Part shown: positions 7,842 to 17,199 of the stretch, one piece after another
Layout: each line of letters opens with the position of its first letter
Numbering within the stretch: the stretch's first letter is position 1
Assembly: GCF_947259545.1 (NCBI RefSeq)
Contig: NZ_CAMYMK010000006.1
Span: 62,001 to 126,000, forward strand
Source: an uncultured Marinobacter sp.
Lineage (GTDB): Bacteria > Pseudomonadota > Gammaproteobacteria > Pseudomonadales > Oleiphilaceae
DNA length: 64,000 nt
Direction of reading: 5' to 3'
Notes under the pieces: generated by a model
The model's database searches: none
The model's input: the letters and a program-made list of their open reading frames with translations, nothing else
Told to the model about the DNA's origin: nothing
Made by a program: the position numbers and the translations under genes

Positions 7842-8564
7842 TCAGCGACCGACGACCTTCTCGGCTTCTTCCACCGGCGTATGGCGAACATCCTCGCCCT
7901 TGACCATGAAAATCACGTTTTCGGCAATGTTGCAGGCGTGATCACCCACCCGCTCCAGAGCTCGCAGCACCCACATGACCGACATGCAGCGTGAGATATT
8001 GCGGGTATCTTCCATCATGAACGTCAGCAGAGTCCGGGCAGCCGCCTGGTATTCCTCATCAACCCGCTTGTCTTCCTTCATGATTCGCAAGGCCTGCTCG
8101 GAATCGAGGCGGGCAAAGGCGTCCAGGGCATCGTGCAGCATAGCCAGCACGTGGTTACCGATGTGGCGAACTTCCACGTAGCCGCGGGGGGCCTGGCCTT
8201 CTTCGTTGAGTTTGATGGCGAACTTGGCAATTTTCTTTGCCTCATCACCCACCCGCTCCAGGTCGGCCACCATCTTGATCACCGAAATGACCAGACGCAG
8301 ATCCCGGGCCGTTGGCTGACGGCGGGCAATGATCAGGGTCGCTTCCTCGTCGATGTCCATTTCCATCTGGTCGACTTTCTTGTCACCGGCGCGCACTTCG
8401 TCCGCCAGGCTCCCATCATTATCCACCAGGGCCTGGATCGCCCTTTCCACCTGGGCTTCCACCATACCGCCCATTGTCAGAAACTCGGTCTTCAGCTCCA
8501 TCAGTTCGTCGTTGAACTTGTGCGATATGTGATCGCCGTATACGTCGTCCTTTGTGTTTGGCAT
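7842..8564 (-). CDS. phoU: Phosphate signalling regulator PhoU
   Basis: PhoU links the Pst transporter to the PhoR/PhoB system and keeps the Pho regulon off when phosphate is plentiful. The 240-residue all-helical protein shows the two PhoU repeats, each with the metal-binding pattern: ERVGDEAKKIAKF at about residue 90-102 and ERVGDHACNIAENVIFMVKGEDVRH near the C-terminus. It opens HISHKFNDELMELKTEFLTMGG as in other PhoU proteins. GGAG lies nine bases upstream of the ATG. It is the last gene of the pst operon, 33 bases after pstB. Confidence 0.95.
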   Translation of the reverse strand: MPNTKDDVYGDHISHKFNDELMELKTEFLTMGGMVEAQVERAIQALVDNDGSLADEVRAGDKKVDQMEMDIDEEATLIIARRQPTARDLRLVISVIKMVADLERVGDEAKKIAKFAIKLNEEGQAPRGYVEVRHIGNHVLAMLHDALDAFARLDSEQALRIMKEDKRVDEEYQAAARTLLTFMMEDTRNISRCMSVMWVLRALERVGDHACNIAENVIFMVKGEDVRHTPVEEAEKVVGR

Positions 8565-8597
8565 AACTCTGTTCTCCAGTGTTCAGCAATGACCGGG

Positions 8598-9491
8598 TTA
8601 ACCGAAACGGCCGGTGATGTAGGATTCAGTCAACTCGTGTTCCGGTGACGTGAAAACCTTGCTCGTCTCATTCACTTCCACAAGGTGTCCCAGATGGAAA
8701 TACGCGGTGCGATGGGACACCCGGGCCGCCTGTTGCATGGAGTGGGTCACGATCACAATGGTATAGCTTTCCGACATTTCTGAGATCAGCTCTTCCACTT
8801 TGGCCGTCGCGATCGGGTCCAGTGCGGAGCAGGGCTCGTCCATCAGGATCACTTCCGGGCTCACCGCGATCGCACGAGCGATGCACAGGCGTTGCTGCTG
8901 ACCGCCGGACATGCCAGTTGCGGTGGCGTCCAGACGATCTTTGACCTCGTCCCATAGCCCCGCCTTACGCAGGCTGTTTTCGACGATTTCGTCGAGATCC
9001 GACTTGCGATTGGCCAGACCATGAATTCGCGGGCCGTAGGCCACGTTGTCGTAGATGGACTTGGGGAACGGGTTCGGCTTCTGGAACACCATGCCCACCC
9101 GGGCACGCAGCTCCACCACATCGCGCTTGGAGTGGTAGATGTCCTCGTCGTCCAGCATCAGCTGGCCTTTGACCCGGCAGATATCAATGCTGTCGTTCAT
9201 CCGGTTCAGGCAACGCAGGAACGTAGACTTGCCACAACCCGACGGTCCGATAAAGGAGATAACTTCGTTACGGGCAATGTCCAGGCTGATGTCTTTGATG
9301 GCACGATCGTCGCCATAGAACACCTCAACGTTGCGCAGCTTGAACTTGGGGTCGTCGGCATAGGGAAGACCTACGGTTTTACCCTCCTGGACGGGCATGT
9401 CTTCCCGTTTTTTCTCCACCGCCACGTCTTGGACCGGCACTGAAGCTTCACGCTGCTCCGCTGCACTGGAAATCGTTTCATTTACACTCAT
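8598..9491 (-). CDS. pstB: Phosphate ABC transporter ATP-binding protein PstB
   Basis: The ATPase that powers high-affinity phosphate import through PstC/PstA. Walker A is GPSGCGKST, the signature is [15 protein letters not shown] and Walker B is [12 protein letters not shown], followed by the switch His in VTHSMQQA. The protein has 297 residues because of an extra, polar N-terminal stretch of about 45 residues before the usual [12 protein letters not shown] start; E. coli PstB has 257. I start it at the ATG at 9491 because AAGGAGAG lies six bases upstream; the longer frame to 9509 would overlap the end of pstA. Part of the pst operon. Confidence 0.95.
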   Translation of the reverse strand: MSVNETISSAAEQREASVPVQDVAVEKKREDMPVQEGKTVGLPYADDPKFKLRNVEVFYGDDRAIKDISLDIARNEVISFIGPSGCGKSTFLRCLNRMNDSIDICRVKGQLMLDDEDIYHSKRDVVELRARVGMVFQKPNPFPKSIYDNVAYGPRIHGLANRKSDLDEIVENSLRKAGLWDEVKDRLDATATGMSGGQQQRLCIARAIAVSPEVILMDEPCSALDPIATAKVEELISEMSESYTIVIVTHSMQQAARVSHRTAYFHLGHLVEVNETSKVFTSPEHELTESYITGRFG

Positions 9492-9502
9492 AATTCTCTC
9501 CT

Positions 9503-10780
9503 TTACCACCGGCGCTCAAGACGCTTACGGAGCCAGATGGCCAATGCGTTCATACTGATCATAAAGGCAAGTAATACCATAATGCCGGCGGATGCCAGCT
9601 CGACAAAGCCCTGCTCAGAACTGCTGGCCCAAAGGTAAATCTGTACCGGCAGTACCGTGGCGGAACTGAAGAACCCGTCCGGCACATCGACAATGAAGGC
9701 CACCATGCCAATTAGCAGCAGCGGGGCTGTTTCACCCAGTGCCTGCGCCATACCGATGATGGAACCGGTCAGCATGCCAGGCATCGCCAGCGGTACCACA
9801 TGATGCAGTACCACCTGCATCTTTGACGCTCCAATCCCCTCGGCCGCTTCCCTAATCGACGGCGGTACGCTCTTGATGGCGGCCCGGCTGGAAATGATGA
9901 TGGTTGGCAGCGTCATCAATGCCAGCACCAGGCCGCCCACGACGGGAACCGAGCGCGGCATGCCAAACAGCCCTATAAACACCGCCAGACCTAGCAGACC
10001 AAAGATGATTGAGGGCACAGCCGCCAGGTTGTTGATATTGACCTCAATGAAATCGGTAATCTTGTTCTGCGGGGCAAACTCCTCCAGGTAGATCGCTGCC
10101 GCGATGCCCACCGGAAAGGAAATGGCCAGAGTGACCAGCATGGTGAACAGGGAACCGACAATGGCGCCCAGAATGCCGGCGTTACCCGGTTCCCTGGAGT
10201 CGCCACGGCTGAACAGCACGTCATTGAAGCTGGTATCGATGACGTCTTTTTCCAGCAGCTCATCCACCCACGCCTGCTGTTGCTCCGAGAGACGGATGCT
10301 GTAGCTCGGATCATCGGCGTGCTTCACATACACCGACACCGTATCGTGGGCCAGAAACTCCATGGTCTGCGTGGTGTTGAGCAGGTCCGGATTCGCCTCG
10401 ATCAGGTCACGGATGTCGCTGGCAGCGTAGCTGCCCACCAGCCGGCCCAGCTCACGCCTGGCCGCTCTGCCCTCAGCATCCGGAAAATGGTCCTGAAGGG
10501 CCGCAATAATGGGTGCCACGAAGTCGGCCATGGCGATCTGGTCTTGATCCGTGGGATCGTCCAGGTACATGGTTTCCGAATCCAGCGTCACGTCCAGGGT
10601 GATGGTGGTTTTCACAAACCCGGTATGGCCCTTGCCAATAATGTCGGCAAACAGGATGAACAGTGATGCCAGGGCGATGAAAATCGCCACAATGCCATAC
10701 AGACGGAACCGACGCTCCTTGCGGTACCGGCGCTTCAGGGACTGGCGGACAATCTCCGCCTGAGAACGTTGATCAGTCAT
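9503..10780 (-). CDS. pstA: Phosphate ABC transporter permease PstA (long form)
   Basis: Inner-membrane permease subunit of the Pst phosphate importer. The C-terminal half carries the permease domain: [30 protein letters not shown], the EAA-type loop [26 protein letters not shown], and the closing helices. At 425 residues it is about 130 longer than E. coli PstA. The extra part follows the first transmembrane segment (about residues 30-50) and forms a polar loop at about 50-195, probably periplasmic. Such long forms are common in marine gammaproteobacteria. It overlaps the pstC stop by eight bases, so translation is probably coupled. Confidence 0.93.
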   Translation of the reverse strand: MTDQRSQAEIVRQSLKRRYRKERRFRLYGIVAIFIALASLFILFADIIGKGHTGFVKTTITLDVTLDSETMYLDDPTDQDQIAMADFVAPIIAALQDHFPDAEGRAARRELGRLVGSYAASDIRDLIEANPDLLNTTQTMEFLAHDTVSVYVKHADDPSYSIRLSEQQQAWVDELLEKDVIDTSFNDVLFSRGDSREPGNAGILGAIVGSLFTMLVTLAISFPVGIAAAIYLEEFAPQNKITDFIEVNINNLAAVPSIIFGLLGLAVFIGLFGMPRSVPVVGGLVLALMTLPTIIISSRAAIKSVPPSIREAAEGIGASKMQVVLHHVVPLAMPGMLTGSIIGMAQALGETAPLLLIGMVAFIVDVPDGFFSSATVLPVQIYLWASSSEQGFVELASAGIMVLLAFMISMNALAIWLRKRLERRW

Positions 10781-12161
10781 ACTGTTCCCTATATTTACGT
10801 ACGATCTTGAGTGCGACTACATTCAGCAGCAGGGTGACGATGAACAGCATCATACCCAGTGCGAATGCGGACAGCGTCTTGGCACTGTCGAATTCCTGAT
10901 CACCAACAAGCAGCGTGGCAATCTGGACCGTCACTGTCGTTACCGAATCCAGAGGATTGGCAGTCAGGTTGGCCGCCAGTCCGGCCGCCATCACCACGAT
11001 CATGGTCTCACCGATCGCCCGCGAGGCCGCCAGCAGGATGCCGCCGATGATGCCCGGCAGTGCCGCTGGAAATATCACGTTCTTCATGGTTTCCGACTGG
11101 GTCGCTCCCAGGGCAAGCGAGCCATCCCGCAACGTTTGGGGAACGGCGTTGATCACGTCGTCCGACAGCGAAGAGACAAACGGGATAATCATGATGCCCA
11201 TGACCAGACCCGCGGCAAGCGCACTCTGGGAAGACGCTTCCAGTCCGACGAGCTCCGCCATGTCGCGGATAAAGGGCGCCACGGTTAATGCGGCGAAAAA
11301 ACCATAAACCACGGTGGGTACGCCAGCCAGCATTTCCAGCAACGGCTTGACGGTTGAACGCACCCGCTTGCTGGCATACTCGGACAGGTAGATGGCCGAC
11401 AGCAATCCGATCGGGACGGCAACCAGCAGGGCAATCGCAGATATCAGCAAGGTGCCGGTGAACAATGGAATGATGCCAAAGGCACCTTCAGCACCAACCT
11501 GATCCGCCCGCAAGGCAGTCTGGGGGCTCCACGAGGTGCCAAACAGAAACTCGGTAATGGGGACTTTGCCGAAGAATCGGACGGTTTCAAAAATCACCGA
11601 GAAAACGATGCCCACAGTGGTCAATACAGCAACCGCCGCACACACGAAGAAAATGCGCCGCAACGTGCGCTCGACACTCTCCCGGGCATTGATATGGGGT
11701 GCCACGCGAGTCCAGGCGAAGGCTGCGCCCAGAGCGGCAATCAGCAATACCAGAATGGTCTTGAACGTGCCACTCTGTGCCCGAAGATTCTCCAGGAGCC
11801 CAGCGGCGCCGGCAATGTGCTCTGGCACGAACTCAGGATTCAGCTTACCCGCGGCGACATTGCTGATCTGGGAAAGCACCAGGCTGGCCTGGCCGGGGGA
11901 TTCGGGCCACACATCCTGGGGCAATGACGAAATAACCATGCCCTGAATGACCTTGCCTTCAAAACCGGCCCAGGCGGCCAGCACAATCAGGGCAGGGATC
12001 GCGCACCACAGGGCGGCACGGGCAGCGTAATAAAACGGAAGCGCCTTGAGATTCCGGATACCGCCAAGCGGTGCTGCAACTGCCCGGGATCGCATGAACG
12101 CGAGTCCATAGGCAGCCACAGCGAGTACCAGAATCAGGGGCAAGAGATTGGCCGTCTGCAT
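10773..12161 (-). CDS. pstC: Phosphate ABC transporter permease PstC (long form)
   Basis: The partner permease of PstA. The conserved domain lies in the C-terminal two thirds: LIPLFTGTLLISAIALLVAVPIGLLSAIYLSEYA, then LEMLAGVPTVVYGFFA and the EAA loop RDGSLALGATQSETMKNVIFPAALPG. With 462 residues it is about 140 longer than E. coli PstC. The addition is an N-terminal region with extra membrane segments near residues 5-24, 45-66 and 130-150. The start codon lies 150 bases after pstS, with a hairpin in between that may cut expression of the permease genes relative to pstS. Confidence 0.93.
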   Translation of the reverse strand: MQTANLLPLILVLAVAAYGLAFMRSRAVAAPLGGIRNLKALPFYYAARAALWCAIPALIVLAAWAGFEGKVIQGMVISSLPQDVWPESPGQASLVLSQISNVAAGKLNPEFVPEHIAGAAGLLENLRAQSGTFKTILVLLIAALGAAFAWTRVAPHINARESVERTLRRIFFVCAAVAVLTTVGIVFSVIFETVRFFGKVPITEFLFGTSWSPQTALRADQVGAEGAFGIIPLFTGTLLISAIALLVAVPIGLLSAIYLSEYASKRVRSTVKPLLEMLAGVPTVVYGFFAALTVAPFIRDMAELVGLEASSQSALAAGLVMGIMIIPFVSSLSDDVINAVPQTLRDGSLALGATQSETMKNVIFPAALPGIIGGILLAASRAIGETMIVVMAAGLAANLTANPLDSVTTVTVQIATLLVGDQEFDSAKTLSAFALGMMLFIVTLLLNVVALKIVRKYREQYD

Positions 12162-12243
12162 AACAGTCTCTGTATTGATGGCATTTAGTTAGCTAGGGCA
12201 TTTATTTTGCCAGCATGCTGGCAAAAAATATTCATCTGAACGC

Positions 12244-12283
12244 AATAAAGGAACGCGGACCAACGGGCCCGCATTCCTTTATT
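12244..12283 (-). terminator. Hairpin between pstS and pstC, probable partial terminator
   Basis: Long inverted repeat with an AATAAAGGAA...TTCCTTTATT base and a GC-rich top (two mismatches or bulges). Because it is nearly symmetrical, its base supplies a T-run in either direction. It sits 28 bases after the pstS stop and before pstC in the same operon. This arrangement is known from other binding-protein-dependent transporters, where it makes the binding protein more abundant than the membrane subunits. Confidence 0.75.
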
Positions 12284-12311
12284 GTCATCCCTGACTGCTT
12301 CTGACTGAACC

Positions 12312-13370
12312 TTACAGCTCGTCGCCAGTCAATGGCTTCAGATTCTTCGCTGCCTTGGCAGTTTTCATACGCACACCACGCGGGTTCGGAATCAGGCCTA
12401 CATCGACCAGATAGCCGTTATCACCCCAGGCGCCTTCGCTGGTGAATTCAGCAAGGTACTCCTGGATACCCGGAACCACACCCACGTGGGCATTTTTAAC
12501 GTAGAAGAACAAAGAGCGGGCAACCGGATACTCTTCATCCGCAATCGTGTCAGGCGTTGGCTCAACACCGTTGATCATGGACGCCTGGATCTGGCCTTCA
12601 TTTTCCATCAGGAAACTGTAGCCGAAGATCCCCAGAGTGTCCTTATCCTGTGCCAGACGCTGGACAATCAGGTTGTCATTCTCACCGGCTTCGACGAACG
12701 GGCCGTCCTCTCGCATACTGTGACAGATGGTCTTGTACTGAGACTTGTCCTGCTTCTTGATGGCGGCAATCCAGTCGTACTGCTTGCAGCCGCCTTCCAT
12801 TGCGATTTCAACGAACGCGTCACGGGTACCGGAAGTCGGAGGGGGCCCCATCACACTGATTTCCCTGTTCGGCAGACTGGAATCGATATCACTCCACTTC
12901 TGGTATGGGTTGGCCACCAGCTCTTCGCTGCCGTCCGGGTTCGGAACTTCCTTGGCCAGGGCCAGGAACACCTGCTCCAGGGTCAGGTCCATCTGGTCCG
13001 CATCTTTGGAATTGGCGATTACGATGCCGTCAGCACCGATTTTAACTTCGGTGATGCCTTCCACGCCATTGGCCTGGCAACGCTCAAACTCGCTCTTCTT
13101 GATACGACGTGAAGCGTTGGTGATGTCCGGGTGCTGGGTGCCTACCCCTTCACAGAACAACTTCAGGCCACCGCCGGAACCGGTGGACTCCAGCTTTGGA
13201 GTCGGGAAGTCCGTGTTACGACCGAAACGCTCGGCAACCACAGTGGCGAATGGGTAAACAGTGGAGGAGCCCACGATGTTAATAGTGTCACGCGCCATAG
13301 CCGGAGTGGATACGGCGGCAATGCTGCCCGCCAGGGCAACGGATGCAAGAGCTGTTTTCAGTTTAATCAC
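12312..13370 (-). CDS. pstS: Periplasmic phosphate-binding protein PstS
   Basis: Captures phosphate in the periplasm and delivers it to PstCA. A signal peptide covers residues 1-26 (Lys-rich start, hydrophobic core, cut after PAMA). The mature protein opens RDTINIVGSSTVYPFATVVAE, with the phosphate-binding loops STGSGGG and later PPPTSGTRDAF typical of the family. It has 352 residues. The start codon is GTG (13368-13370), with GGAG seven bases upstream; no ATG fits. It is the first gene of the pst operon and lies behind a Pho box. Confidence 0.95.
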   Translation of the reverse strand: MIKLKTALASVALAGSIAAVSTPAMARDTINIVGSSTVYPFATVVAERFGRNTDFPTPKLESTGSGGGLKLFCEGVGTQHPDITNASRRIKKSEFERCQANGVEGITEVKIGADGIVIANSKDADQMDLTLEQVFLALAKEVPNPDGSEELVANPYQKWSDIDSSLPNREISVMGPPPTSGTRDAFVEIAMEGGCKQYDWIAAIKKQDKSQYKTICHSMREDGPFVEAGENDNLIVQRLAQDKDTLGIFGYSFLMENEGQIQASMINGVEPTPDTIADEEYPVARSLFFYVKNAHVGVVPGIQEYLAEFTSEGAWGDNGYLVDVGLIPNPRGVRMKTAKAAKNLKPLTGDEL

Positions 13371-13427
13371 GCTGAATCTCCATTATCATTTGGACGTTAT
13401 CGTCGGATTTGCTTTGCCGATGAGTGC

Positions 13428-13461
13428 AGATTAGCCACCAACTGTGACAACTTTGTTACAG
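13428..13461 (-). promoter_or_regulatory. Pho box and -10 of the pst operon
   Basis: On the minus strand two 7-base repeats, CTGTAAC (13455-13461) and TTGTCAC (13444-13450), are separated by four bases (AAAG). This matches the PhoB box pattern. A -10-like TAATCT (13428-13433) follows ten bases later, the spacing expected where the Pho box replaces the -35. The pstS start is about 58 bases further on. PhoB itself is not in the window. Confidence 0.8.
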
Positions 13462-13564
13462 CGTATGAAATATAGATCACGGGACATGAAATCTCTTGCA
13501 GACTGCCCACAGGCCGTTAACATGCGTGTAAAACAATACTCAGCAATACAAACAGGCAGGCTCC

Positions 13565-13966
13565 ATGACAACACTCGACGATGACAAACCCACACCCAAA
13601 GGCGAGCTAATTCTCCAGATTGTTCCCCTACCGTCGGACACCAATGCCAACGGCGACGTCTTCGCCGGCTGGCTGGTCAAACAAATGGACATTGCCGCCG
13701 CCACTATCGCCGGGAGGATCTCTCAGGGCCGTAACGCCACCGTTGCAATGGACCGAATGGAATTTCTGTCTCCACTCAGGGTCGGCTCCCAGGTCGGTTG
13801 CTACTGCGAGCTGGTGGACATCGGTCGCAGCTCTATGAAGATCGAGGTTGAAGTCTGGACCCTGGATCGTACCGCCAAGCACCCGCGCAAGGTCACGGAG
13901 GGTCGGTTCGTCTATGTCGCCATTGACGAGCATGGCCGGATTCGCGAAGTACCGGAACAGTCCTGA
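13565..13966 (+). CDS. yciA: Acyl-CoA thioesterase, YciA family
   Basis: A hot-dog-fold thioesterase of 133 residues that hydrolyses a range of acyl-CoAs to free acid and CoA. It matches E. coli YciA along its length: PSDTNANGDVFAGWLVKQMDIAAA (about 23-46, with the catalytic Asp in NANGD), then MEFLSPLRVGSQVGCYCEL and EVWTLDR. AGGCAGG precedes the ATG. It is divergent from pstS, so the 194-base gap contains both the Pho box and its own promoter. modA begins 14 bases after its stop, suggesting co-transcription. Confidence 0.92.
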   Translation: MTTLDDDKPTPKGELILQIVPLPSDTNANGDVFAGWLVKQMDIAAATIAGRISQGRNATVAMDRMEFLSPLRVGSQVGCYCELVDIGRSSMKIEVEVWTLDRTAKHPRKVTEGRFVYVAIDEHGRIREVPEQS

Positions 13967-13980
13967 AGGAAGGGTTGATT

Positions 13981-14775
13981 GTGAAAGCGCCCCTGACTGC
14001 TTTGCTGATTGCCGTACTATCGTGGGCCCCCGACGCGTTTGCGGACAAACTCATGGTGGCCGCAGCATCGAATCTCCAGTACGCAATGGAGGCTATTCTC
14101 AAGCAGTTCAGGGACCAGCACCCCGACGATACCATCAACGTGGTGTACGGCTCGTCCGGGAAACTGAGCACCCAGATCGCCCAGGGCGCACCCTACGATC
14201 TCTACTTCTCCGCCGACATTAGCTATCCACGCCAGCTTGCCCGCCAGGGCCTGGCCGCTTCCGAGGTTATGCCCTACGGAGTCGGGCGGATCGTCCTATG
14301 GAGTGCCACCGGGGACGCCAGCGCAATGACACTGAAGGAGCTGGCGTCAGAAGAGATTCAGCGCGTTGCGATCGCCAACCCCCGGCATGCCCCCTACGGA
14401 GCACGCGCCAGCGAAGCCCTGGAAGCCGCCGGTGTATGGTCACAGGTTCAGGACAAGCTGATTCTTGGCAGCAATGTTTCCCAGGCGGCCCAATTTGTGG
14501 AAACGGGCAACGCCCAGTTCGGCATTCTGGCGCTCTCCCTTGCGTTGAGCCCCAGGCTTGCATCCTCCGGCAGTTACTGGCTGATTCCGGACTCCCAGCA
14601 CCAACCGCTGGAACAGGGATACATCATCACCCGGCGCGCTGCGGACAATGAGTTGGCCTGGCAGTTTTCCGCCTTCATGGACAGCGACCGGGCCCGTCAG
14701 ATCATGAGAGACAACGGTTTTGACCTTCCCGATGATCGGCCGGCAACTCCACCTGCCAATGACGCCAACCGGTAA
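13981..14775 (+). CDS. modA: Periplasmic molybdate-binding protein ModA (no modBC nearby)
   Basis: A substrate-binding protein of the ModA family, 264 residues. A signal peptide covers residues 1-22 (cut after AFA), followed by DKLMVAAASNLQYAMEAIL, the oxyanion-binding VVYGSSGKLSTQI, and GAPYDLYFSADISYP. These are the usual ModA blocks. The start is GTG at 13981 with GGAAGGG six bases upstream; a TTG at 13975 is less likely. No permease or ATPase gene for molybdate is adjacent, so it either works with a transporter encoded elsewhere or has another oxyanion ligand. Confidence 0.88.
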   Translation: MKAPLTALLIAVLSWAPDAFADKLMVAAASNLQYAMEAILKQFRDQHPDDTINVVYGSSGKLSTQIAQGAPYDLYFSADISYPRQLARQGLAASEVMPYGVGRIVLWSATGDASAMTLKELASEEIQRVAIANPRHAPYGARASEALEAAGVWSQVQDKLILGSNVSQAAQFVETGNAQFGILALSLALSPRLASSGSYWLIPDSQHQPLEQGYIITRRAADNELAWQFSAFMDSDRARQIMRDNGFDLPDDRPATPPANDANR

Positions 14776-14793
14776 TCGCGGCAGGTTCCTCGC

Positions 14794-16959
14794 TCAACAG
14801 GCTTCCAGGGGGGCATAAGCCAAAACCAGCCACTTGGCCCCTTCATCAAAATTCACCTGCACCCGGGTGTGATGACCGGTGCCTTCACTGTTCATCACGA
14901 TCCCCTCACCGAACTTCGGATGACGCACCCGCTGCCCCAGGCTGAAACCGGATTGCGCGGCGGAATCCTGACTGAACATGCTCTCATTGGGCCGCGCCAG
15001 CATCGCCGGGCGGGTTACGGTGTTACGCAGCCGCACTTCCTGGATGCAATCCCCCGGAATCTCCCGCACAAACCGTGACAACGCGTGAAACTTCTCCTGC
15101 CCGTAGAGGCGGCGGGATTCCGCGTAAGTAAGCACCAGCTTTTTCATGGCGCGAGTGATGCCAACATACGCCAGCCGACGCTCTTCCTCCATCCGTCCCG
15201 GCTCTTCCAGGGACATACTGTGGGGGAAAAGCCCCTCTTCCACCCCGGCCAGGAACACCAGCGGGAACTCCAGCCCCTTGGCGGAGTGGAGCGTCATCAG
15301 CTGGACACTGTCTTCGTGGGACTCCGCCTGGGATTCCCCGGCATCCAGTGCCGCCTGGGCGATGAACTCCGCCAGCGGATCGACGCCATCCTCCACTTCA
15401 AAGTCCGACAGGGCGTTGACCAGTTCTTCCAGGTTTTCCACCCGGGCCTGGCCTTTCTCGCCCTTTTCACTGGCGTGGTAGTCTTTCAGCCCGCTGGCTT
15501 CGATGGTCTGCTTCATCAAGCCATGTAGAGAAGCGTCATCCACCATCTCCGACAGGTCGTTGATGATGGTCATAAACGATTGCAGACCTGTTTTGGCGCG
15601 CCCCTTCATCAATCCCGCCTCTAACAGGCGTTCGGCAGCCTCCCACAGGGATATGCTCTGGCCCGTGGCCACTTCCCGCAGTTCCGCCAGACTTTTCGCC
15701 CCAATACCCCGCGCTGGCACGTTCACCACACGCTCGAAGGCGGCGTCATCGCGGCGGTAGTGCACCAGACGCAAGTACGCCAGGGCGTTACGGATTTCCT
15801 GACGGTCATAGAATCGCAAACCGCCGTAGACCCGGTAGGGAATGCCCTGACGCATCAGCGCTTCTTCCAGCACCCGGGACTGGGCGTTGGAGCGATAGAG
15901 AATGGCCGATTCGCTGCGCAGGTTGCCGTCCTGTACCCAGCCGGAAATGGTGTCGGCGATGTAGTTGGCTTCGTCCTGTTCGTTGAACGCCGCGTACAGG
16001 CTGATCGGTTCACCATCCGGCCCGTCGGTCCACAACTCCTTGCCCAGGCGCCCCTGGTTGTTGGCAATCACCGCGTTGGCGGCCTTGAGGATCAGTTGCG
16101 TGGACCGGTAGTTCTGCTCCAGCCGCACCAGTCGGGCATTGGGAAAATCCCGCTGATACTGCTGGATGTTCTCGATTTTTGCACCCCGCCAGCCGTAGAT
16201 GGACTGATCGTCGTCCCCGACAATGGTCAACGGCACGCGGTTACTGGCCAACACCTGCAACCAGGCATACTGGATCGTGTTGGTGTCCTGGAACTCGTCC
16301 ACCAGAATGTGCTGGAACCGGTTCTGGTAGTGGGCCAGCAGCTCCGGACGATGCAGCCAAAGTTCGTGGGAGCGCAGCAGCAATTCGCCGAAATCCACCA
16401 GGCCACTTTGCTGGCACAGTTTTTCGTACTGGCGGTACACGGTCAGCATGGTGGAGGTGAAATGATCCCCCGGATTCTCCTGAATATGATCCGCCCGCAG
16501 GCCCTCATCCTTGTGACTGTTGATAAACCACTGGGCCTGTTTCGGTGGCCAGCGGCTCTCATCAATCTGCAGCTCCCGCATCACCCGCTTGACCAGCCGC
16601 AGTTGGTCGTCGCTGTCCAGCACCTGGAAATTCTCCGGCAACCCGGCATCCTGCCAGTGCGAGCGCAACAGTCGGTGGGCAATACCGTGGAAGGTACCGA
16701 ACCACAGGCCACGGGCGGGGATGTCCATCATCTGCTCGATACGGTAACGCATCTCCTTGGCGGCCTTGTTGGTGAACGTTACCGCCAGAATCCCGGTTGG
16801 CGGTACCCGGTCCACCTGCATCAGCCACGCAATCCGGTGTACCAGCACCCGGGTTTTACCACTACCGGCACCGGCCAGCACCAGCAGGTGGTCGTTCTGG
16901 GCGGTCACGGCCTCGCGTTGGGCGTCATTGAGGGCGTCGATAATGTGGGAGACATCCAT
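14794..16959 (-). CDS. uvrD: DNA helicase II UvrD
   Basis: A 3'-5' superfamily 1 helicase for nucleotide excision repair and mismatch repair, 721 residues (E. coli 720). The protein opens MDVSHIIDALNDAQREAV, then motif I LAGAGSGKTRVLVHRIAWL, motif II ILVDEFQDTN, motif III VGDDDQSIYGWRGA, motif IV RLEQNYRST and motif V/VI LMTLHSAKGLEFPLVF...LAYVGITRAMK. The C-terminal LGQRVRHPKFGEG Tudor-like RNA polymerase-binding segment is present. The open frame runs to 17109, but homology fixes the start at 16959. It ends convergent to modA with an 18-base gap. Confidence 0.96.
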   Translation of the reverse strand: MDVSHIIDALNDAQREAVTAQNDHLLVLAGAGSGKTRVLVHRIAWLMQVDRVPPTGILAVTFTNKAAKEMRYRIEQMMDIPARGLWFGTFHGIAHRLLRSHWQDAGLPENFQVLDSDDQLRLVKRVMRELQIDESRWPPKQAQWFINSHKDEGLRADHIQENPGDHFTSTMLTVYRQYEKLCQQSGLVDFGELLLRSHELWLHRPELLAHYQNRFQHILVDEFQDTNTIQYAWLQVLASNRVPLTIVGDDDQSIYGWRGAKIENIQQYQRDFPNARLVRLEQNYRSTQLILKAANAVIANNQGRLGKELWTDGPDGEPISLYAAFNEQDEANYIADTISGWVQDGNLRSESAILYRSNAQSRVLEEALMRQGIPYRVYGGLRFYDRQEIRNALAYLRLVHYRRDDAAFERVVNVPARGIGAKSLAELREVATGQSISLWEAAERLLEAGLMKGRAKTGLQSFMTIINDLSEMVDDASLHGLMKQTIEASGLKDYHASEKGEKGQARVENLEELVNALSDFEVEDGVDPLAEFIAQAALDAGESQAESHEDSVQLMTLHSAKGLEFPLVFLAGVEEGLFPHSMSLEEPGRMEEERRLAYVGITRAMKKLVLTYAESRRLYGQEKFHALSRFVREIPGDCIQEVRLRNTVTRPAMLARPNESMFSQDSAAQSGFSLGQRVRHPKFGEGIVMNSEGTGHHTRVQVNFDEGAKWLVLAYAPLEAC

Positions 16960-17066
16960 AGAGATTCGGTCGCTACTGGTTAAATGAACAGGTATCGGAT
17001 TATAACAGGAGAATAACGCGTTTGCCGGGGGCCTTGGGATAGCCCTCTTTCTTTTGGTGGGTCGCA

Positions 17067-17168
17067 CGAGGGCGGGCCCCTGTCCGGGACACGCTACGAG
17101 CACATCCATGTGCGCTTAGGTGTGGCCATCCTTGGCCACACATAGTCCCGGACAGGGGCCCGCCCTCG
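17067..17168 (-). repeat. Structured intergenic element, copy 3
   Basis: Perfect 24-bp arms at 17067-17090 and 17145-17168, GC-rich and unlike the arms of the other copies except for the inner TGTCCGGGAC shared with copy 1. Hairpins inside: 17100-17113 (5-bp stem) and 17120-17141 (9-bp stem). On the minus strand their loops are TGGA and AGGA. It lies downstream of the aldehyde dehydrogenase stop and upstream of the uvrD start, both on the minus strand, so transcripts of the former would carry the GGA loops in the 3' untranslated region. Confidence 0.9.
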
Positions 17169-17199
17169 CGCTTCTCGTGTTTGGGAGAAGGCTTTTCCT

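Noticed and set aside
15760..16983. 407-codon open frame on the plus strand, antisense to uvrD
   Set aside because: Shadow of uvrD; no recognisable protein features.
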